NCBI RefSeq assembly: GCF_002564045.1
Contig: NZ_PDJK01000002.1
Location: 1,426,001-1,490,000, forward strand
Source of the DNA: Amycolatopsis sulphurea
GTDB taxonomy: Bacteria > Actinomycetota > Actinomycetes > Mycobacteriales > Pseudonocardiaceae
Direction of reading: 5' to 3'
Length of the DNA stretch: 64,000 nucleotides
Positions 37,883 through 48,937 of this stretch are shown here, one piece after another. A program made the position numbers and the translations under genes. The notes below the pieces were generated by a model. It was not told the DNA's origin, did no database searches, and saw only the letters and a program-made list of their open reading frames with translations. Each line of letters opens with the position of its first letter. The first letter of the stretch is position 1.

Positions 37883-38917
37883 ATGCGAGCGACACTCATC
37901 TACGGAGCGGGCGACGTCCGAGTGGAGACCGTGCCGGACCCGAAGCTGGCAGAGCCCACGGACGCCGTGGTCAGGGTCGTGCGCGCGTGCGTCTGCGGCA
38001 GCGATCTGTGGCCTTACGCCAGCCTGCCCGCCCGCGAGCACGGCAGGCCGATCGGGCACGAGTTCCTCGGCGTCGTCGAGGAGACCGGCGCGGATGTGAC
38101 CGGTGTACGCAAGGGCGACTTGGTCGTCGCGCCGTTCAAGTACTCCGACGGCACCTGCGAGTTCTGTCAGGAAGGCCTGCAGACGTCGTGTCTGCACGGC
38201 GGCAACTGGGGCGAGCCGGGCGTCGACGGTGGTCAGGGCGAGGCCGTACGCGTGCCACAGGCAGACGGCACGCTCGTACGGCTGCCACACACCGAGGACG
38301 AGGGGCTGCTTGCTTCGCTGCTCACGCTGTCCGACGTGTTCCCCACCGGGCACCATTCCGCCGTCACTGCGGGCGTCCGCAAGGGCAAGACCGTGACGGT
38401 GATCGGAGACGGCGCGGTAGGCCTCTCCGCCGTACTGGCCGCGAAGCGGCTTGGCGCCGAACAGATCGTCCTGATGGGGCGGCACCCAGCGCGCACCGAG
38501 CTCGGCCGCGAGTTCGGCGCTACGGACGTAGTCACCGAACGTGGCGAGGAAGGCATCGAGAAGGTCCGCGAGCTGACAGCCGGGCGGGGTACGCACACGG
38601 TGCTGGAATGCGTAGGCACGTTGCCCGCATTCGAGATGGGCCTCGGCGTCGTGCGGCCAGGTGGCGCGCTGAGCCGTGTAGGTGTGCCGCAGTACCCGGA
38701 GGGCCCGATCGGGCGACCGGTGTTCCTGAACAACATCACCATCACCGGTGGTGTGGCGCCGGCGCGGCACTACATCCCGGAACTGCTGCCGGACGTGCTC
38801 GAAGGCCGTTATCAGCCGGGCCGGGTGTTCGACCGGACTGTCGGTATCGAGGACGTCCCGGCCGGTTACCAGGCCATGGCCGACCGTGAGGCGCTGAAGG
38901 TGCTCGTGGCGTTCTGA
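37883..38917 (+). CDS. Zinc-dependent alcohol dehydrogenase (MDR family)
   Basis: A 344-residue medium-chain dehydrogenase. The catalytic Zn ligands are in CVCGSDLW and IGHEFLG. The structural-zinc lobe has GTCEFCQEGLQTSC, so three of the usual four Cys are present, with Asp in place of the first. The Rossmann motif is GDGAVGLSAVLAAKRLGA. It oxidises an alcohol or similar substrate with NAD(P). ATG 37883 has AAAGGA upstream; the in-frame start at 37838 is rejected. An aldehyde dehydrogenase gene follows 43 nt later, suggesting a two-step oxidation. Confidence 0.9.
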   Translation: MRATLIYGAGDVRVETVPDPKLAEPTDAVVRVVRACVCGSDLWPYASLPAREHGRPIGHEFLGVVEETGADVTGVRKGDLVVAPFKYSDGTCEFCQEGLQTSCLHGGNWGEPGVDGGQGEAVRVPQADGTLVRLPHTEDEGLLASLLTLSDVFPTGHHSAVTAGVRKGKTVTVIGDGAVGLSAVLAAKRLGAEQIVLMGRHPARTELGREFGATDVVTERGEEGIEKVRELTAGRGTHTVLECVGTLPAFEMGLGVVRPGGALSRVGVPQYPEGPIGRPVFLNNITITGGVAPARHYIPELLPDVLEGRYQPGRVFDRTVGIEDVPAGYQAMADREALKVLVAF

Positions 38918-38960
38918 CGCCGACGTGCCACGGCCCGCGAGGCCGAATACCTTGGTGCGC

Positions 38961-40406
38961 ATGGACACGATCACCCCACAGCCGCGGGCGGCATGGGTCG
39001 CCGGGAAGGCCGAGCAGGGCGCGAGCACGCTGGAGGTGCACCACCCGCTGGACGGCAGCGAGGTGGCGACCGTCGCGGTGCCCGGTCCGGAGCAGGTGGA
39101 GCGGGCGGTGGCCGCGGCGGCCGGCGTCGCCAAGGAATTCCGGCGCAGCCCGGCGCATCTGCGTGCCGGCGCGCTGGAGCACGTGTCCCGTGGGCTGGCG
39201 GCCCGCGCCGAGGAGATCGCCGAGGTGATCACCGCGGAGAACGGAAAGCCGCTCAAATGGGCCGAGGCCGAGGTAAACCGGGCGGTGTCGGTATTCCGGA
39301 TCGCGGCCGAAGAGGCCCGCCGGTTCAGCGGAGAGGTGCAACGGCTCGACGCCGACCCGTCCGGAGACGCCCGGCTGGCGCTCACCCGACGAGTACCGCG
39401 CGGGCCGGTGCTCGGCATCGCCCCGTTCAACTTCCCGCTGAATCTGGTGGCGCACAAGGTCGCGCCGTCGCTCGCGGTCGGTGCGCCGATCATCGTGAAG
39501 CCCGCGCCGCGCACCCCGTTGTCCGCGCTCGTGCTCGGTGAACTGCTCGCCGAGACGGACCTGCCCGAGGGTGCGTTTTCCGTGCTACCGCTCGGCAACG
39601 AGGAAACCCAGGCGCTCGTCGCCGACCCACGGCTGCCGGTGGTCTCGTTCACGGGGTCCGGCCCGGTCGGCTGGTCCATCGCGGACGCCGCCCCGCGCAA
39701 GCATGTGGTGCTGGAGCTCGGTGGCAACGCGGCCGCGGTGGTCCTGCGCGACTGGCCGGATCCGGAGGGCGCCGCGCACCGGATCGCGACCTTCGGCAAC
39801 TATCAGGCCGGGCAGTCCTGTATCGCGGTGCAGCGGGTGATCGTGGATTCGGCGATCGCCGACGAGTTCGTGCCCGCTCTGGTGGAGGCGGTCGAAGCGC
39901 AACACACCGGCGATCCGTACGATCGCAACACCGACGTAGGCCCGGTGGTCGACGAGGCCGCCGCGAAACGGATCATCGCGTGGGTCGAGGAAGCCGTCGC
40001 CGGGGGCGCTCGCGTGCTGACCGGAGGGACCCGTGAGGGCACGTCGGTCGCACCGACCGTGCTCGCCGACGTTCCGGCCGATGCGAAAGCGTGGGCGGAA
40101 GAGATCTTCGGACCGGTACTGGCAGTGTCCGTTGTGGACGGTGTGGACGAAGCTCTTGCCGCAGTGAACGATTCGGCCTACGGCTTGCAGGCCGGCGTGT
40201 TCACCAGCGACGTGCAGCTGGCTTTTCACGCCTCCGCGGAGCTGGAGGTGGGCGGCGTGATCATCGGCGACGTGCCGTCCTACCGCGCGGACCAGATGCC
40301 CTACGGCGGCGTGAAAGGCTCCGGAGTCGGCCGGGAAGGTGTGCTGGCCGCGATGCACGACCTCACCGAGGAACACGTCACCGTGTTCACCGGCGTGGAA
40401 CTCTGA
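38961..40406 (+). CDS. NAD(P)-dependent aldehyde dehydrogenase
   Basis: A 481-residue ALDH-superfamily enzyme. The cofactor region has GIAPFNFPLNLVAHKVAPS and FTGSGPVGWSI. The general base Glu is in VLELGGNAA and the nucleophile in NYQAGQSCIAV. ATG 38961 follows TACCTT with 7 nt spacing and no Shine-Dalgarno, so it may be leaderless or read with the alcohol dehydrogenase gene upstream. The substrate is unknown; the pairing suggests conversion of an alcohol to an acid. Confidence 0.93.
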   Translation: MDTITPQPRAAWVAGKAEQGASTLEVHHPLDGSEVATVAVPGPEQVERAVAAAAGVAKEFRRSPAHLRAGALEHVSRGLAARAEEIAEVITAENGKPLKWAEAEVNRAVSVFRIAAEEARRFSGEVQRLDADPSGDARLALTRRVPRGPVLGIAPFNFPLNLVAHKVAPSLAVGAPIIVKPAPRTPLSALVLGELLAETDLPEGAFSVLPLGNEETQALVADPRLPVVSFTGSGPVGWSIADAAPRKHVVLELGGNAAAVVLRDWPDPEGAAHRIATFGNYQAGQSCIAVQRVIVDSAIADEFVPALVEAVEAQHTGDPYDRNTDVGPVVDEAAAKRIIAWVEEAVAGGARVLTGGTREGTSVAPTVLADVPADAKAWAEEIFGPVLAVSVVDGVDEALAAVNDSAYGLQAGVFTSDVQLAFHASAELEVGGVIIGDVPSYRADQMPYGGVKGSGVGREGVLAAMHDLTEEHVTVFTGVEL

Positions 40407-40410
40407 GTCT

Positions 40411-40457
40411 GTGAAGGGGCCCTTCACGGACTCAGAGTCCGTGAAGGGCCCCTTCAC
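40411..40457. repeat. Dispersed palindromic element, copy 2 (convergent gene ends)
   Basis: 47-bp inverted repeat nearly identical to 35475-35521; the central base is A instead of T. It separates the 3' ends of the aldehyde dehydrogenase gene (+) and the ChoD-like gene (-), again in a convergent junction. Confidence 0.9.
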
Positions 40458-40468
40458 AGCCCGCGGTC

Positions 40469-42175
40469 TCAGCGTCGCAACGCGGCCGGCGCGGCCGAGG
40501 GCACGGCGGGGTTCTTCGGTGTCACCGGGTCCAGCCGCCGGTAGCCCTCGCTCTGCGACGGACGCCGATCCGGCTCGCCCTTGTTCGGCCACAACGAGAA
40601 CGCGCGCTCGGCCTGTGCGGCGATGGTCAGCGAGGGGTTCACCCCGAGGTTCGCGGTGATCGCCGAACCGTCCACAACGGACAGCCCGGGATAGCCGAAG
40701 ACGCGGTGGTAGGGATCGATCACCCCGGAGCCGGCACTGTCGCCGATCGGCACCCCGCCGATGAAATGCGCGGTCAGCGGGATGTCGAAGATCTCCCCCC
40801 AGGTACCACCCGCGATCCCGCCGATGTGCTCGGCGGCCCGTTCGTTCGCCTCGTGCCCGGCCCGGATGAAGCTCGGGTTCGGTTCGCCGTGACCCTGCCG
40901 GGAGGTGTACTTGCGCCTGCCGAACAGGCCGCGCCGGGTGTAGGTGGTGATGGAGTTGTCCAGGCTCTGCATCACCAGCAGGATCACCGTGCGCTCGCTC
41001 CAGCGATACGCGTTGAGCAGCTTCGCCGACTGCACCGGATGCTTGGCCAGGAACGTGACCGCCTGCCGCCAGCGGGGAATCTCCGACGAGCCGTCCGTGG
41101 CCACCGTCTGCAGCAGGCTCATCGCGTTGCTGCCCTTGCCGTACCGCACCGGCTCGATGTGCGTGTTGTCGTCCGGGTGAATCGACGAGGTGATCGCCAC
41201 GCCACGGGAGAAGTCGCGGCTTTCGTCCACTGTGGCACGTCCGGCGCCGATGATGGCCTCGGAGTTGGTCCGGGTCAGCTCTCCCAGCCGGCGTGACAGC
41301 TTCGGCAGCACACCGGTGTCTTTCATGCGGTGCAACAGGTTCTGCGTTCCCCAGGTACCGGCGGCGAACACCACCTGGGCGGCGGTGACCGTGGTGCGGA
41401 AGCGCCGCGAGCGGGTACCGGTCTTCTGCAGGGTGACCTGATATCCCGCACCGTCCGGGCGCACCGAGGTGACCGTGGTGAGCGGGATGACCTTCGCGCC
41501 GCCCTTTTCCGCGAGGTACAGGTAATTCTTCACGAGCGTGTTCTTCGCCCCGACCCGGCAACCGGTCATGCACGAGCCACATTCCGTGCAGCCGACCCGA
41601 TCCGGCCCCGCACCACCGAAGTACGGGTCGGCGACAGGCGCACCGGGCTTGCCGAAGTACACCCCGACCGGCGTCGGGTGGAACGACTCCGGCACTCCCA
41701 TGTCCTGCGCGACCTGGCGCATCACCACGTCCGACGGCGTGATGGTCGGATTCGTGACCACGCCGAGCATCCGGCCGGCCTGGTCGTAGTGCGGCGCCAG
41801 CTCGGCTTCCCAGTCGGTGATGTGCGCCCATTGCCGGTCGGTGTAGAACGGCTTGAGCGGGCGGTACAACGTGTTCGCATACACCAGCGAACCGCCACCG
41901 ACCCCCGCGCCGGCCAGCACCATCACGTTGTTGAGCAAGTGGATGCGCTGGATTCCGTAGCACCCCAGCTGCGGAGCCCACAGGTACCGTTTGAGGTCCC
42001 ACGAGGTTTTCGCGAACTCGTCGTCGGCGAACCGCCGTCCGGCCTCGACCACCGCGACCCGGTAGCCCTTCTCGGTCAGCCGCAGCGCCGCGACGCTGCC
42101 CCCGAATCCGGAGCCCACCACGACGACGTCGTAGTCGGGTTCGGTCCGCCCGATGGTGGTGTTACTGGCAGTCAC
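40469..42175 (-). CDS. choD: GMC-family flavin oxidoreductase, cholesterol oxidase ChoD-like
   Basis: A 568-residue FAD enzyme. The N-terminal dinucleotide fold is DYDVVVVGSGFGGSVAALRLTE. The middle has a Cys-rich segment, GCTECGSCMTGCRVGAKNTL, also seen in mycobacterial ChoD, and the C terminus has the flavin contact GYPGLSVVDGSAI and NPSLTIAAQAERA. Mycobacterial ChoD (Rv3409c) sits next to guaB3 as here, but whether it truly oxidises sterols is disputed. GTG 42175 is preferred: TACGCT ends 7 nt upstream, suggesting a leaderless mRNA. Confidence 0.85.
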   Translation of the reverse strand: MTASNTTIGRTEPDYDVVVVGSGFGGSVAALRLTEKGYRVAVVEAGRRFADDEFAKTSWDLKRYLWAPQLGCYGIQRIHLLNNVMVLAGAGVGGGSLVYANTLYRPLKPFYTDRQWAHITDWEAELAPHYDQAGRMLGVVTNPTITPSDVVMRQVAQDMGVPESFHPTPVGVYFGKPGAPVADPYFGGAGPDRVGCTECGSCMTGCRVGAKNTLVKNYLYLAEKGGAKVIPLTTVTSVRPDGAGYQVTLQKTGTRSRRFRTTVTAAQVVFAAGTWGTQNLLHRMKDTGVLPKLSRRLGELTRTNSEAIIGAGRATVDESRDFSRGVAITSSIHPDDNTHIEPVRYGKGSNAMSLLQTVATDGSSEIPRWRQAVTFLAKHPVQSAKLLNAYRWSERTVILLVMQSLDNSITTYTRRGLFGRRKYTSRQGHGEPNPSFIRAGHEANERAAEHIGGIAGGTWGEIFDIPLTAHFIGGVPIGDSAGSGVIDPYHRVFGYPGLSVVDGSAITANLGVNPSLTIAAQAERAFSLWPNKGEPDRRPSQSEGYRRLDPVTPKNPAVPSAAPAALRR

Positions 42176-42316
42176 AGGTCGCAGCGTAACCCCGGTGAGC
42201 CCTCCTGACCAGAGGTAAGTTACCGACGGGTCACACCACTCCGCGTAGCCGGGGTGTGCTGCTCCCAGGAAAACCGCGTCCTGGTCGGCCCGGCTTTCCG
42301 GCCGAAGATCGGTGCT

Positions 42317-42800
42317 GTGAACACCAACGGGAAGACCTCGGAAGAGACCGTCGCGGCGGCGCACCTGCGCTGGTTGTGGGGCTGGGACCGGAACCCCGGC
42401 GACCCACAGTTCGACCTTCGGGCCGTCCAAGGCGAGTTCTACGACTGGCAGGACGAAGACCTGCTCCTTTACGACGACGCCGACCCGCAGCACCGGGTCG
42501 CACGCAGCGCCGAGGAGTACCGGTCGATGTGGGAACCGTCTTCAACGGGCTGGCAGCGGCCGACCACCGGCTCGCGGACGGCCCGCACACGCTGGTCTCC
42601 GGGGACCTCGCCGTCTCGCGGCTGATCTTCATCGCCCGGCTCGCCGCCGACGGCACCGTCACCGGCGTCCGGGCGACCAGTTCGCTGACCTGGCATCGGT
42701 CGGACGCGGGCTGGCGGATCAAGTGGGACCACACGACCTCGTCGCCATCGACGCAGAAGCGCTCGCGGTCGCAATGGACACGCTGCCCGGCCGGGACTGA
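42317..42800 (+). pseudogene. Frameshifted SnoaL-like small protein gene
   Basis: Three frames joined give one coherent protein of about 161 residues (TSEETVAAAHLRWLWGWDRN ... WEPVFNGLAAADHRLADGPH ... WRIKWDHTDLVAIDAEALAVAM). Reading starts at GTG 42317, shifts near 42538 and again near 42735, and ends at TGA 42800. Each shift is explained by one missing G (CCGTC for CCGGTC; CACGACC for CACGGACC). The length of 484 nt is two short of a multiple of three. It is either a recent pseudogene or two sequencing errors. The fold looks like the SnoaL/NTF2 type. Confidence 0.75.
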
Positions 42801-42844
42801 GCGAACGGCCCCCGCGCGTGTGGGGGCCATTCCCTCCGGCAAGC

Positions 42845-43984
42845 TCAGCCGCGCACGGTCAGGCCGACGCGCTGGAACTCCTTCAGATCCGAATAGCCGG
42901 TCTTGGCCATCGCACGGCGCAGGGCACCGAACAGGTTAACCACGCCCTCCGCGTCCGAGGACGGGCCGAAGAGCAGCGTCTTCAGGTCCACGGCGTACTC
43001 CGAATCCGGGCCGGCGACCACACGCGAACGCGGCAGCGACGGGTGCGCGGCCGCGGCCGTCCAGTAGAGGCCCTGACCCGGCGCATCCGACGCGGCCGAG
43101 AGCGGCGCACCGAGCATCACGGCATCCGCACCGCAGGCGATGGCCTTCGCGATGTCGCCGGAACTCGTGATGCCGCCGTCGGCGAGGACGTGCACGTAGC
43201 GGCCACCGGTTTCGTCGAGGTAGTCACGACGAGCCGCGGCGGCGTCCACGATCGCGGTGGCCATCGGCACCCCGATGCCGAGCACACGATCGGTGCTGGT
43301 GACGCCCTCGGAGTAGCCGTGCCCGACGATCACGCCGGCCGCCCCGGTGCGCATCAGGTGCATCGCGGTGCGGTAGTCGCTGACGCCGCCGGCGATCACC
43401 GGCACGTCGAGCCGTCCGATGAATTCCTTGAGGTTGAGCGGTTCCGCGTCCCGCTGGACATGCTCGGCGGAGATGATCGTGCCCTGCACGACCAGGATCT
43501 CCACCCCCGCGGCGAGCAGATCCGGGGTCAGCTCGGCGGCGTTCTGCGGGCTGACCCGCGCGGCCACCGTGACGCCCGATTCGCGGATCGTCTTGATCGC
43601 CTCGGTCAGCAGGTCGAGCCGGACCGGCGCGGCGTGCAGCTCTTGCAGCTCCCGCACGACCGCGGTCGGGTCCTCCCCGTCCTCGGCGGCGCGGACCAGC
43701 CGGAAGATCGCCTCTTCCACGTTGGCGTGCCGCGCCCAGAGCCCCTCGGCGTTGAGCACGCCGAGCCCGCCCAGCTCACCGATGGCCACCGCGGTACCGG
43801 GCGAGACGATCGCGTCCGTGGGGTGGGTGATCAGCGGCAGGTCGAACCGGTACGCGTCGATCTGCCACGCCGTGGACACCACCGACGAGGACCGCGTCCG
43901 CCGCGACGGCACGATCTCCACCTCGTCCAGGCCGTAGGCCCGCCGAGCGGTGCGGCCCATGCCGATCTCGACCAGATCCCGCAC
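42845..43984 (-). CDS. guaB3: GuaB3-family IMP dehydrogenase-related protein
   Basis: A 379-residue TIM-barrel protein of the IMPDH/GMP reductase superfamily without CBS domains, orthologous by position to Rv3410c. VIVGHGYSEGVTSTDRVLGIGVP occupies the position of the IMPDH active-site Cys loop (GPGSICTTR in the adjacent GuaB), but it has no Cys; Thr/Ser are present instead. Its reaction is therefore uncertain. GTG 43984 has GAAGGGA upstream; the longer frame to 44137 is not supported. Same strand as guaB and transcribed after it, with 468 bp between. Confidence 0.92.
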   Translation of the reverse strand: MRDLVEIGMGRTARRAYGLDEVEIVPSRRTRSSSVVSTAWQIDAYRFDLPLITHPTDAIVSPGTAVAIGELGGLGVLNAEGLWARHANVEEAIFRLVRAAEDGEDPTAVVRELQELHAAPVRLDLLTEAIKTIRESGVTVAARVSPQNAAELTPDLLAAGVEILVVQGTIISAEHVQRDAEPLNLKEFIGRLDVPVIAGGVSDYRTAMHLMRTGAAGVIVGHGYSEGVTSTDRVLGIGVPMATAIVDAAAARRDYLDETGGRYVHVLADGGITSSGDIAKAIACGADAVMLGAPLSAASDAPGQGLYWTAAAAHPSLPRSRVVAGPDSEYAVDLKTLLFGPSSDAEGVVNLFGALRRAMAKTGYSDLKEFQRVGLTVRG

Positions 43985-44452
43985 GTGATGTCCCTTCTCG
44001 AGCCGACGACAACACTGTCCATTGTCGCCAGCCGGGGTCGGTGACCTGCGCACGGGGGGCGGTTTCAGAGCGAAACGCGAGCCGTCGTATCGGTGTGCGG
44101 CACCGGCTCCTGGTCGAATAGCCCAGGGTGTCGACAAAGTCGGTGTGAGGGGCCCTGCGCAGACCGCAGAGGTCCGTGAAGGGGCCCTTCACGGACCCGA
44201 GACAGGCCCGGTGCACTCCACGAGGTGGTCGCGCGTCTCGAACGCCTCTGCTTCGCCTGCTGCCGGGCGTGATCGACGAAGACGGCAGGTGTCGTCGATG
44301 ATGACGCGGCAGCCCCGGCTCTCTGCTGATCACGGGTCCTCGACCAACTTTGCCTGGACCCTGGTCGAACAGCCGGCCCGCCCGGACCTGCGGCGGCTGG
44401 GTAGTCGCCCGGCACCTCCGCCCGCGCTAGGACGGCGGCGCCGGGAACCGGA
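43985..44452. other. Intergenic region between guaB3 and guaB, no gene
   Basis: Apart from the palindrome at 44171-44197 I see no gene. Short Arg/Pro-rich frames on both strands lack start signals. The region separates two same-strand genes that are neighbours in other actinobacteria. Confidence 0.6.
44171..44197. repeat. Dispersed palindromic element, copy 3 (half-length)
   Basis: The core GTGAAGGGGCCCTTCAC flanked by GGTCC and GGACC, a 27-bp palindrome. It lies downstream of guaB and could end its transcript. The core is shared with the copies at 35475 and 40411. Confidence 0.85.
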
Positions 44453-46488
<2,036 letters not shown>

Positions 46489-46508
46489 CAGTCGTCGTCC
46501 CCTTCACG

Positions 46509-46537
46509 CCCTGGTGAGGTTGCTCACCAGGGCTTTT
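46509..46537 (+). terminator. Rho-independent terminator after the DUF5319 gene
   Basis: A 10-bp stem (CCCTGGTGAG / CTCACCAGGG) with a 4-nt loop followed by CTTTT, 20 nt after the stop codon. Confidence 0.8.
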
Positions 46538-46551
46538 CCTGTAGCCGAATG

Positions 46552-46593
46552 TTGTCCACAGGGTTGTCCACAGGGGGCGATAGCTGTGGATAA
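46552..46593. promoter_or_regulatory. Cluster of three DnaA boxes
   Basis: TTGTCCACA at 46552-46560 and again at 46564-46572, and TGTGGATAA at 46585-46593, which is TTATCCACA on the other strand. The first two match the actinobacterial DnaA-box form and the third the canonical one, all within 42 bp. They follow the DUF5319 terminator and precede the end of rsdA, with no dnaA/dnaN genes near, so this is not the usual oriC context. It could titrate DnaA or affect a neighbouring promoter. Confidence 0.7.
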
Positions 46594-46833
46594 CCCAATC
46601 GGGGGATGACCGGTGCGGCGGTCTCGACGCGCGGCTCCGGTACATGATCGGGGTGCCTGGATCGCGCCGCATCGCGACGGTTTTCCCTGGTCGAACGGGT
46701 CGACCCGGGAGCCCGGATCGTGCGGCCGGTCGTCGATCGGGCCGTTCCGGACAGAGTACGCCAGGTTCGGCGGTGCAGAAGCCGAGCCCGGCCGCGTCAC
46801 CTGTCCACGACGTGACCGTACGGCTCGCGACGC

Positions 46834-46864
46834 CTGAGGTTTCCGTTTCTGACGGGAACCTCAG
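46834..46864 (-). terminator. Hairpin after rsdA
   Basis: A 13-bp stem with one G-T type pair (CTGAGGTTTCCGT / ACGGGAACCTCAG) and a 5-nt loop, 10 nt after the rsdA stop on the minus strand. No T-run. Confidence 0.55.
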
Positions 46865-46873
46865 CGGGCCAGG

Positions 46874-47827
46874 TCACGAACCGCTCGTCGTGCCGTTCAG
46901 GCTTGCCGCCGTGCCGTTCTGCGTCGACTCGTTGCGCGGGCTGCCGTTGGTACCGCTGCCGGATCCCGGATCGTGCGGCGGAACACTGGAACTCGGCGCG
47001 GGAGGCTCGGTGGTCACCGAACTGGGCGGCGCGGAGGTCGTCGGCGCCGGCTGGCTGGTGCTGCCGGACCCGGGCACCGAAGTCGGAGCGGCAGCGGTGG
47101 GCTGCTGCTGCGGCTGGCTGGTCGGCGGGTTCTTCACCGGCGGCGCGCTCGCCTGCGTCGAGGGCAGTTGTCCGCCGGTCGGCGGGGCCGGGACTCCAAG
47201 CTGCGCGGCCAGCTGGCGATGCTGCTCCAGGAGCTGATCACGGTTTTCCGCGTCGGTCACTTGATTGAGCGCGGCCTGCGCGTCGGCGAGCGCACGGCGG
47301 GCGTCGGCGAGCCGGTTGTCCGCCAGCGCCAGGTTGGCCTTTTCCAGGTCGAGCTTCGCCGTGGCAGCGGCCTCGACGGAACGAGCGTGATCGCCGTACA
47401 GGACCTTCGTGAGCCCCCACAGCGTGTCTCCGGGCTGAGCGTCCCGGGCGGCGAGGCCGGTGCCGGTGAACGCGATCGCGGCGGCGGCACAGGCGGCGGC
47501 CACCGGAACGAAGAAGCGGCGTCTTCGGCTGCGCGCGGTCTGCCGGTGGGCCAGCGAGGCTTGCTTCACCGTGGCGACCGCGGTGCCGACGTCGACGAGC
47601 TCGGCGAGCGGCTCGCTGTCGACGTCCCTTCGCCAGGACAGCAGCAGTGCGTTGAGTTCCAGGTCGCCGAGTTCGTCGGCGAGCGCCGGATCGGTACCGC
47701 CGAGTGCGTCGAGCAGTGCGTCATCGGCCTGGATCGCCGTGAGGTCACCGTCGGCCTCGGCTTCGTAGCCGGTCAGGCCACGGGTCTGCGCGGAAGGCGT
47801 CAGATCGCGGTCGTCGTGGTCGGCCAC
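46874..47827 (-). CDS. rsdA: Anti-sigma-D factor RsdA-like membrane protein
   Basis: A 317-residue protein. The cytoplasmic N-terminal half holds the sigma-binding region (ALADELGDLELNALLLSWRRDVDSEPL). Then come a basic stretch (RSRRRR), one membrane helix (FFVPVAAACAAAAIAFTGTGLAA, about 104-126), an Ala/Asp/Glu/Gln-rich coiled segment and a Ser/Thr/Pro tail outside. It is the counterpart of Rv3413c, which sequesters SigD. GTG 47827 is one nucleotide after the sigD stop, so the pair is coupled. Confidence 0.88.
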   Translation of the reverse strand: MADHDDRDLTPSAQTRGLTGYEAEADGDLTAIQADDALLDALGGTDPALADELGDLELNALLLSWRRDVDSEPLAELVDVGTAVATVKQASLAHRQTARSRRRRFFVPVAAACAAAAIAFTGTGLAARDAQPGDTLWGLTKVLYGDHARSVEAAATAKLDLEKANLALADNRLADARRALADAQAALNQVTDAENRDQLLEQHRQLAAQLGVPAPPTGGQLPSTQASAPPVKNPPTSQPQQQPTAAAPTSVPGSGSTSQPAPTTSAPPSSVTTEPPAPSSSVPPHDPGSGSGTNGSPRNESTQNGTAASLNGTTSGS

Positions 47828-47828
47828 T

Positions 47829-48401
47829 TCAGATCACCTCCTCAGCGGCGAGCACCTTGCGCAGGCGGGCCAGCGCGCGGTGCTGGGCGACACGGACCGC
47901 GCCGGGTGTCGACCCGACGGCCTCCGCGGTTTCCTCCGCCGACAGCCCCACCACGACCCGCAGCACGACGATCTCCCGCTGCTTGTCCGGCAGCACCTGC
48001 AACAGCTGTGCCATCCGCTCGTTCAGCTCACCCTGCAGCGCACGCTGTTCCGGGCCGACGCCGCTCTCGACCTCGTCCGGGATTTCGGCGACCGGATCCG
48101 CACGGTTGCGGCCCGCCGCTCGATGCGCGTCCGCGACCTTGTGCTGCGCGATCCCGTAGACGAATGCCAGGAAGGGGCGGCCCTGGTCACGGTACGATGG
48201 CAATGCCGTGAGCACCGCGAGACACACCTCCTGCGCAACATCGTCAGCCGAAGCGAACGAACGCTCCTGCCTACCAACCCGAGCGCGGCAGTACCGCACC
48301 ACAAGGGGACGGATGGCCGCAAGCAACCGCTCGACTGCCTGAGGTTCTCCCTCGACAGCGGCGGTGACTGACTCTTCCAGTCCATCCCCCACAGTGGCCA
48401 T
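47829..48401 (-). CDS. sigD: ECF sigma factor SigD
   Basis: A 190-residue ECF sigma factor. Region 2 (VRYCRARVGRQERSFASADDVAQEVCLAVLTALP) and region 4 (LPDKQREIVVLRVVVGLSAEETAEAVGSTPGAVRVAQHRALARLR) are clear. With its anti-sigma RsdA it matches mycobacterial SigD, and it also lies beside bldM as sigD does in Streptomyces. ATG 48401 is taken as start; a longer frame to 48443 is less likely. No Shine-Dalgarno is seen. Confidence 0.92.
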   Translation of the reverse strand: MATVGDGLEESVTAAVEGEPQAVERLLAAIRPLVVRYCRARVGRQERSFASADDVAQEVCLAVLTALPSYRDQGRPFLAFVYGIAQHKVADAHRAAGRNRADPVAEIPDEVESGVGPEQRALQGELNERMAQLLQVLPDKQREIVVLRVVVGLSAEETAEAVGSTPGAVRVAQHRALARLRKVLAAEEVI

Positions 48402-48937
48402 CGCAGACAACAGTCCCAGTGTTACGTGTAGGCGTGCAAACAATCCGGCGCGTGGTCATCCAGCCCCTCGACCGGCCACAGTTACCGTACCGTCGACGTC
48501 GAGACGGACAACCGCCAGAGGTGGGCGACCGGCGGGCCACCCGGCCGCCCACCTGCTTCGGACGACCGATTACCGCAGCTCAGCGGCGTTTTCGACACTC
48601 GCGGTGGCGGCCTGTCCAGCGGAGTGGGATCAGCCACGGCCTCCTGGAGCAGCAGAACCATACTGCCGTCGCCGGGCGAACGGACCAGCGCCGTGGTGCA
48701 ACCGGACGCAGGGGCCGGTCGCGACTGGTCCGTCCGGATACCGCGCGGACCAGCAGCGACACTCTGCGTACCACCAGGCAGAACGATCCGTGCGTCCGGA
48801 CTTGCCGCGGGACTGGCCCGTACCGTGGCCGGGCGCCGGAGCAGCCGGACACAGGTACGGGCCAGGGCTTCACGCCCTGGCCCGTTGTCACCGTGGCTGG
48901 TGGTTCGGCAACCCCGTCTCGACCCGTTCGTCCGGGG
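48402..48937. other. Intergenic region between bldM and sigD, no gene
   Basis: No gene is supported; open frames overlap on both strands and have no start signals. A strong 12-bp stem with a 5-nt loop (48858-48886, arms ACGGGCCAGGGC and GCCCTGGCCCGT) lies 51 nt after the bldM stop on the minus strand and probably ends its transcript. Confidence 0.65.
48858..48886 (-). terminator. Strong hairpin downstream of bldM
   Basis: Perfect 12-bp stem with loop TTCAC. No T-run, but its stability and placement after the bldM stop fit a terminator. Confidence 0.6.
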
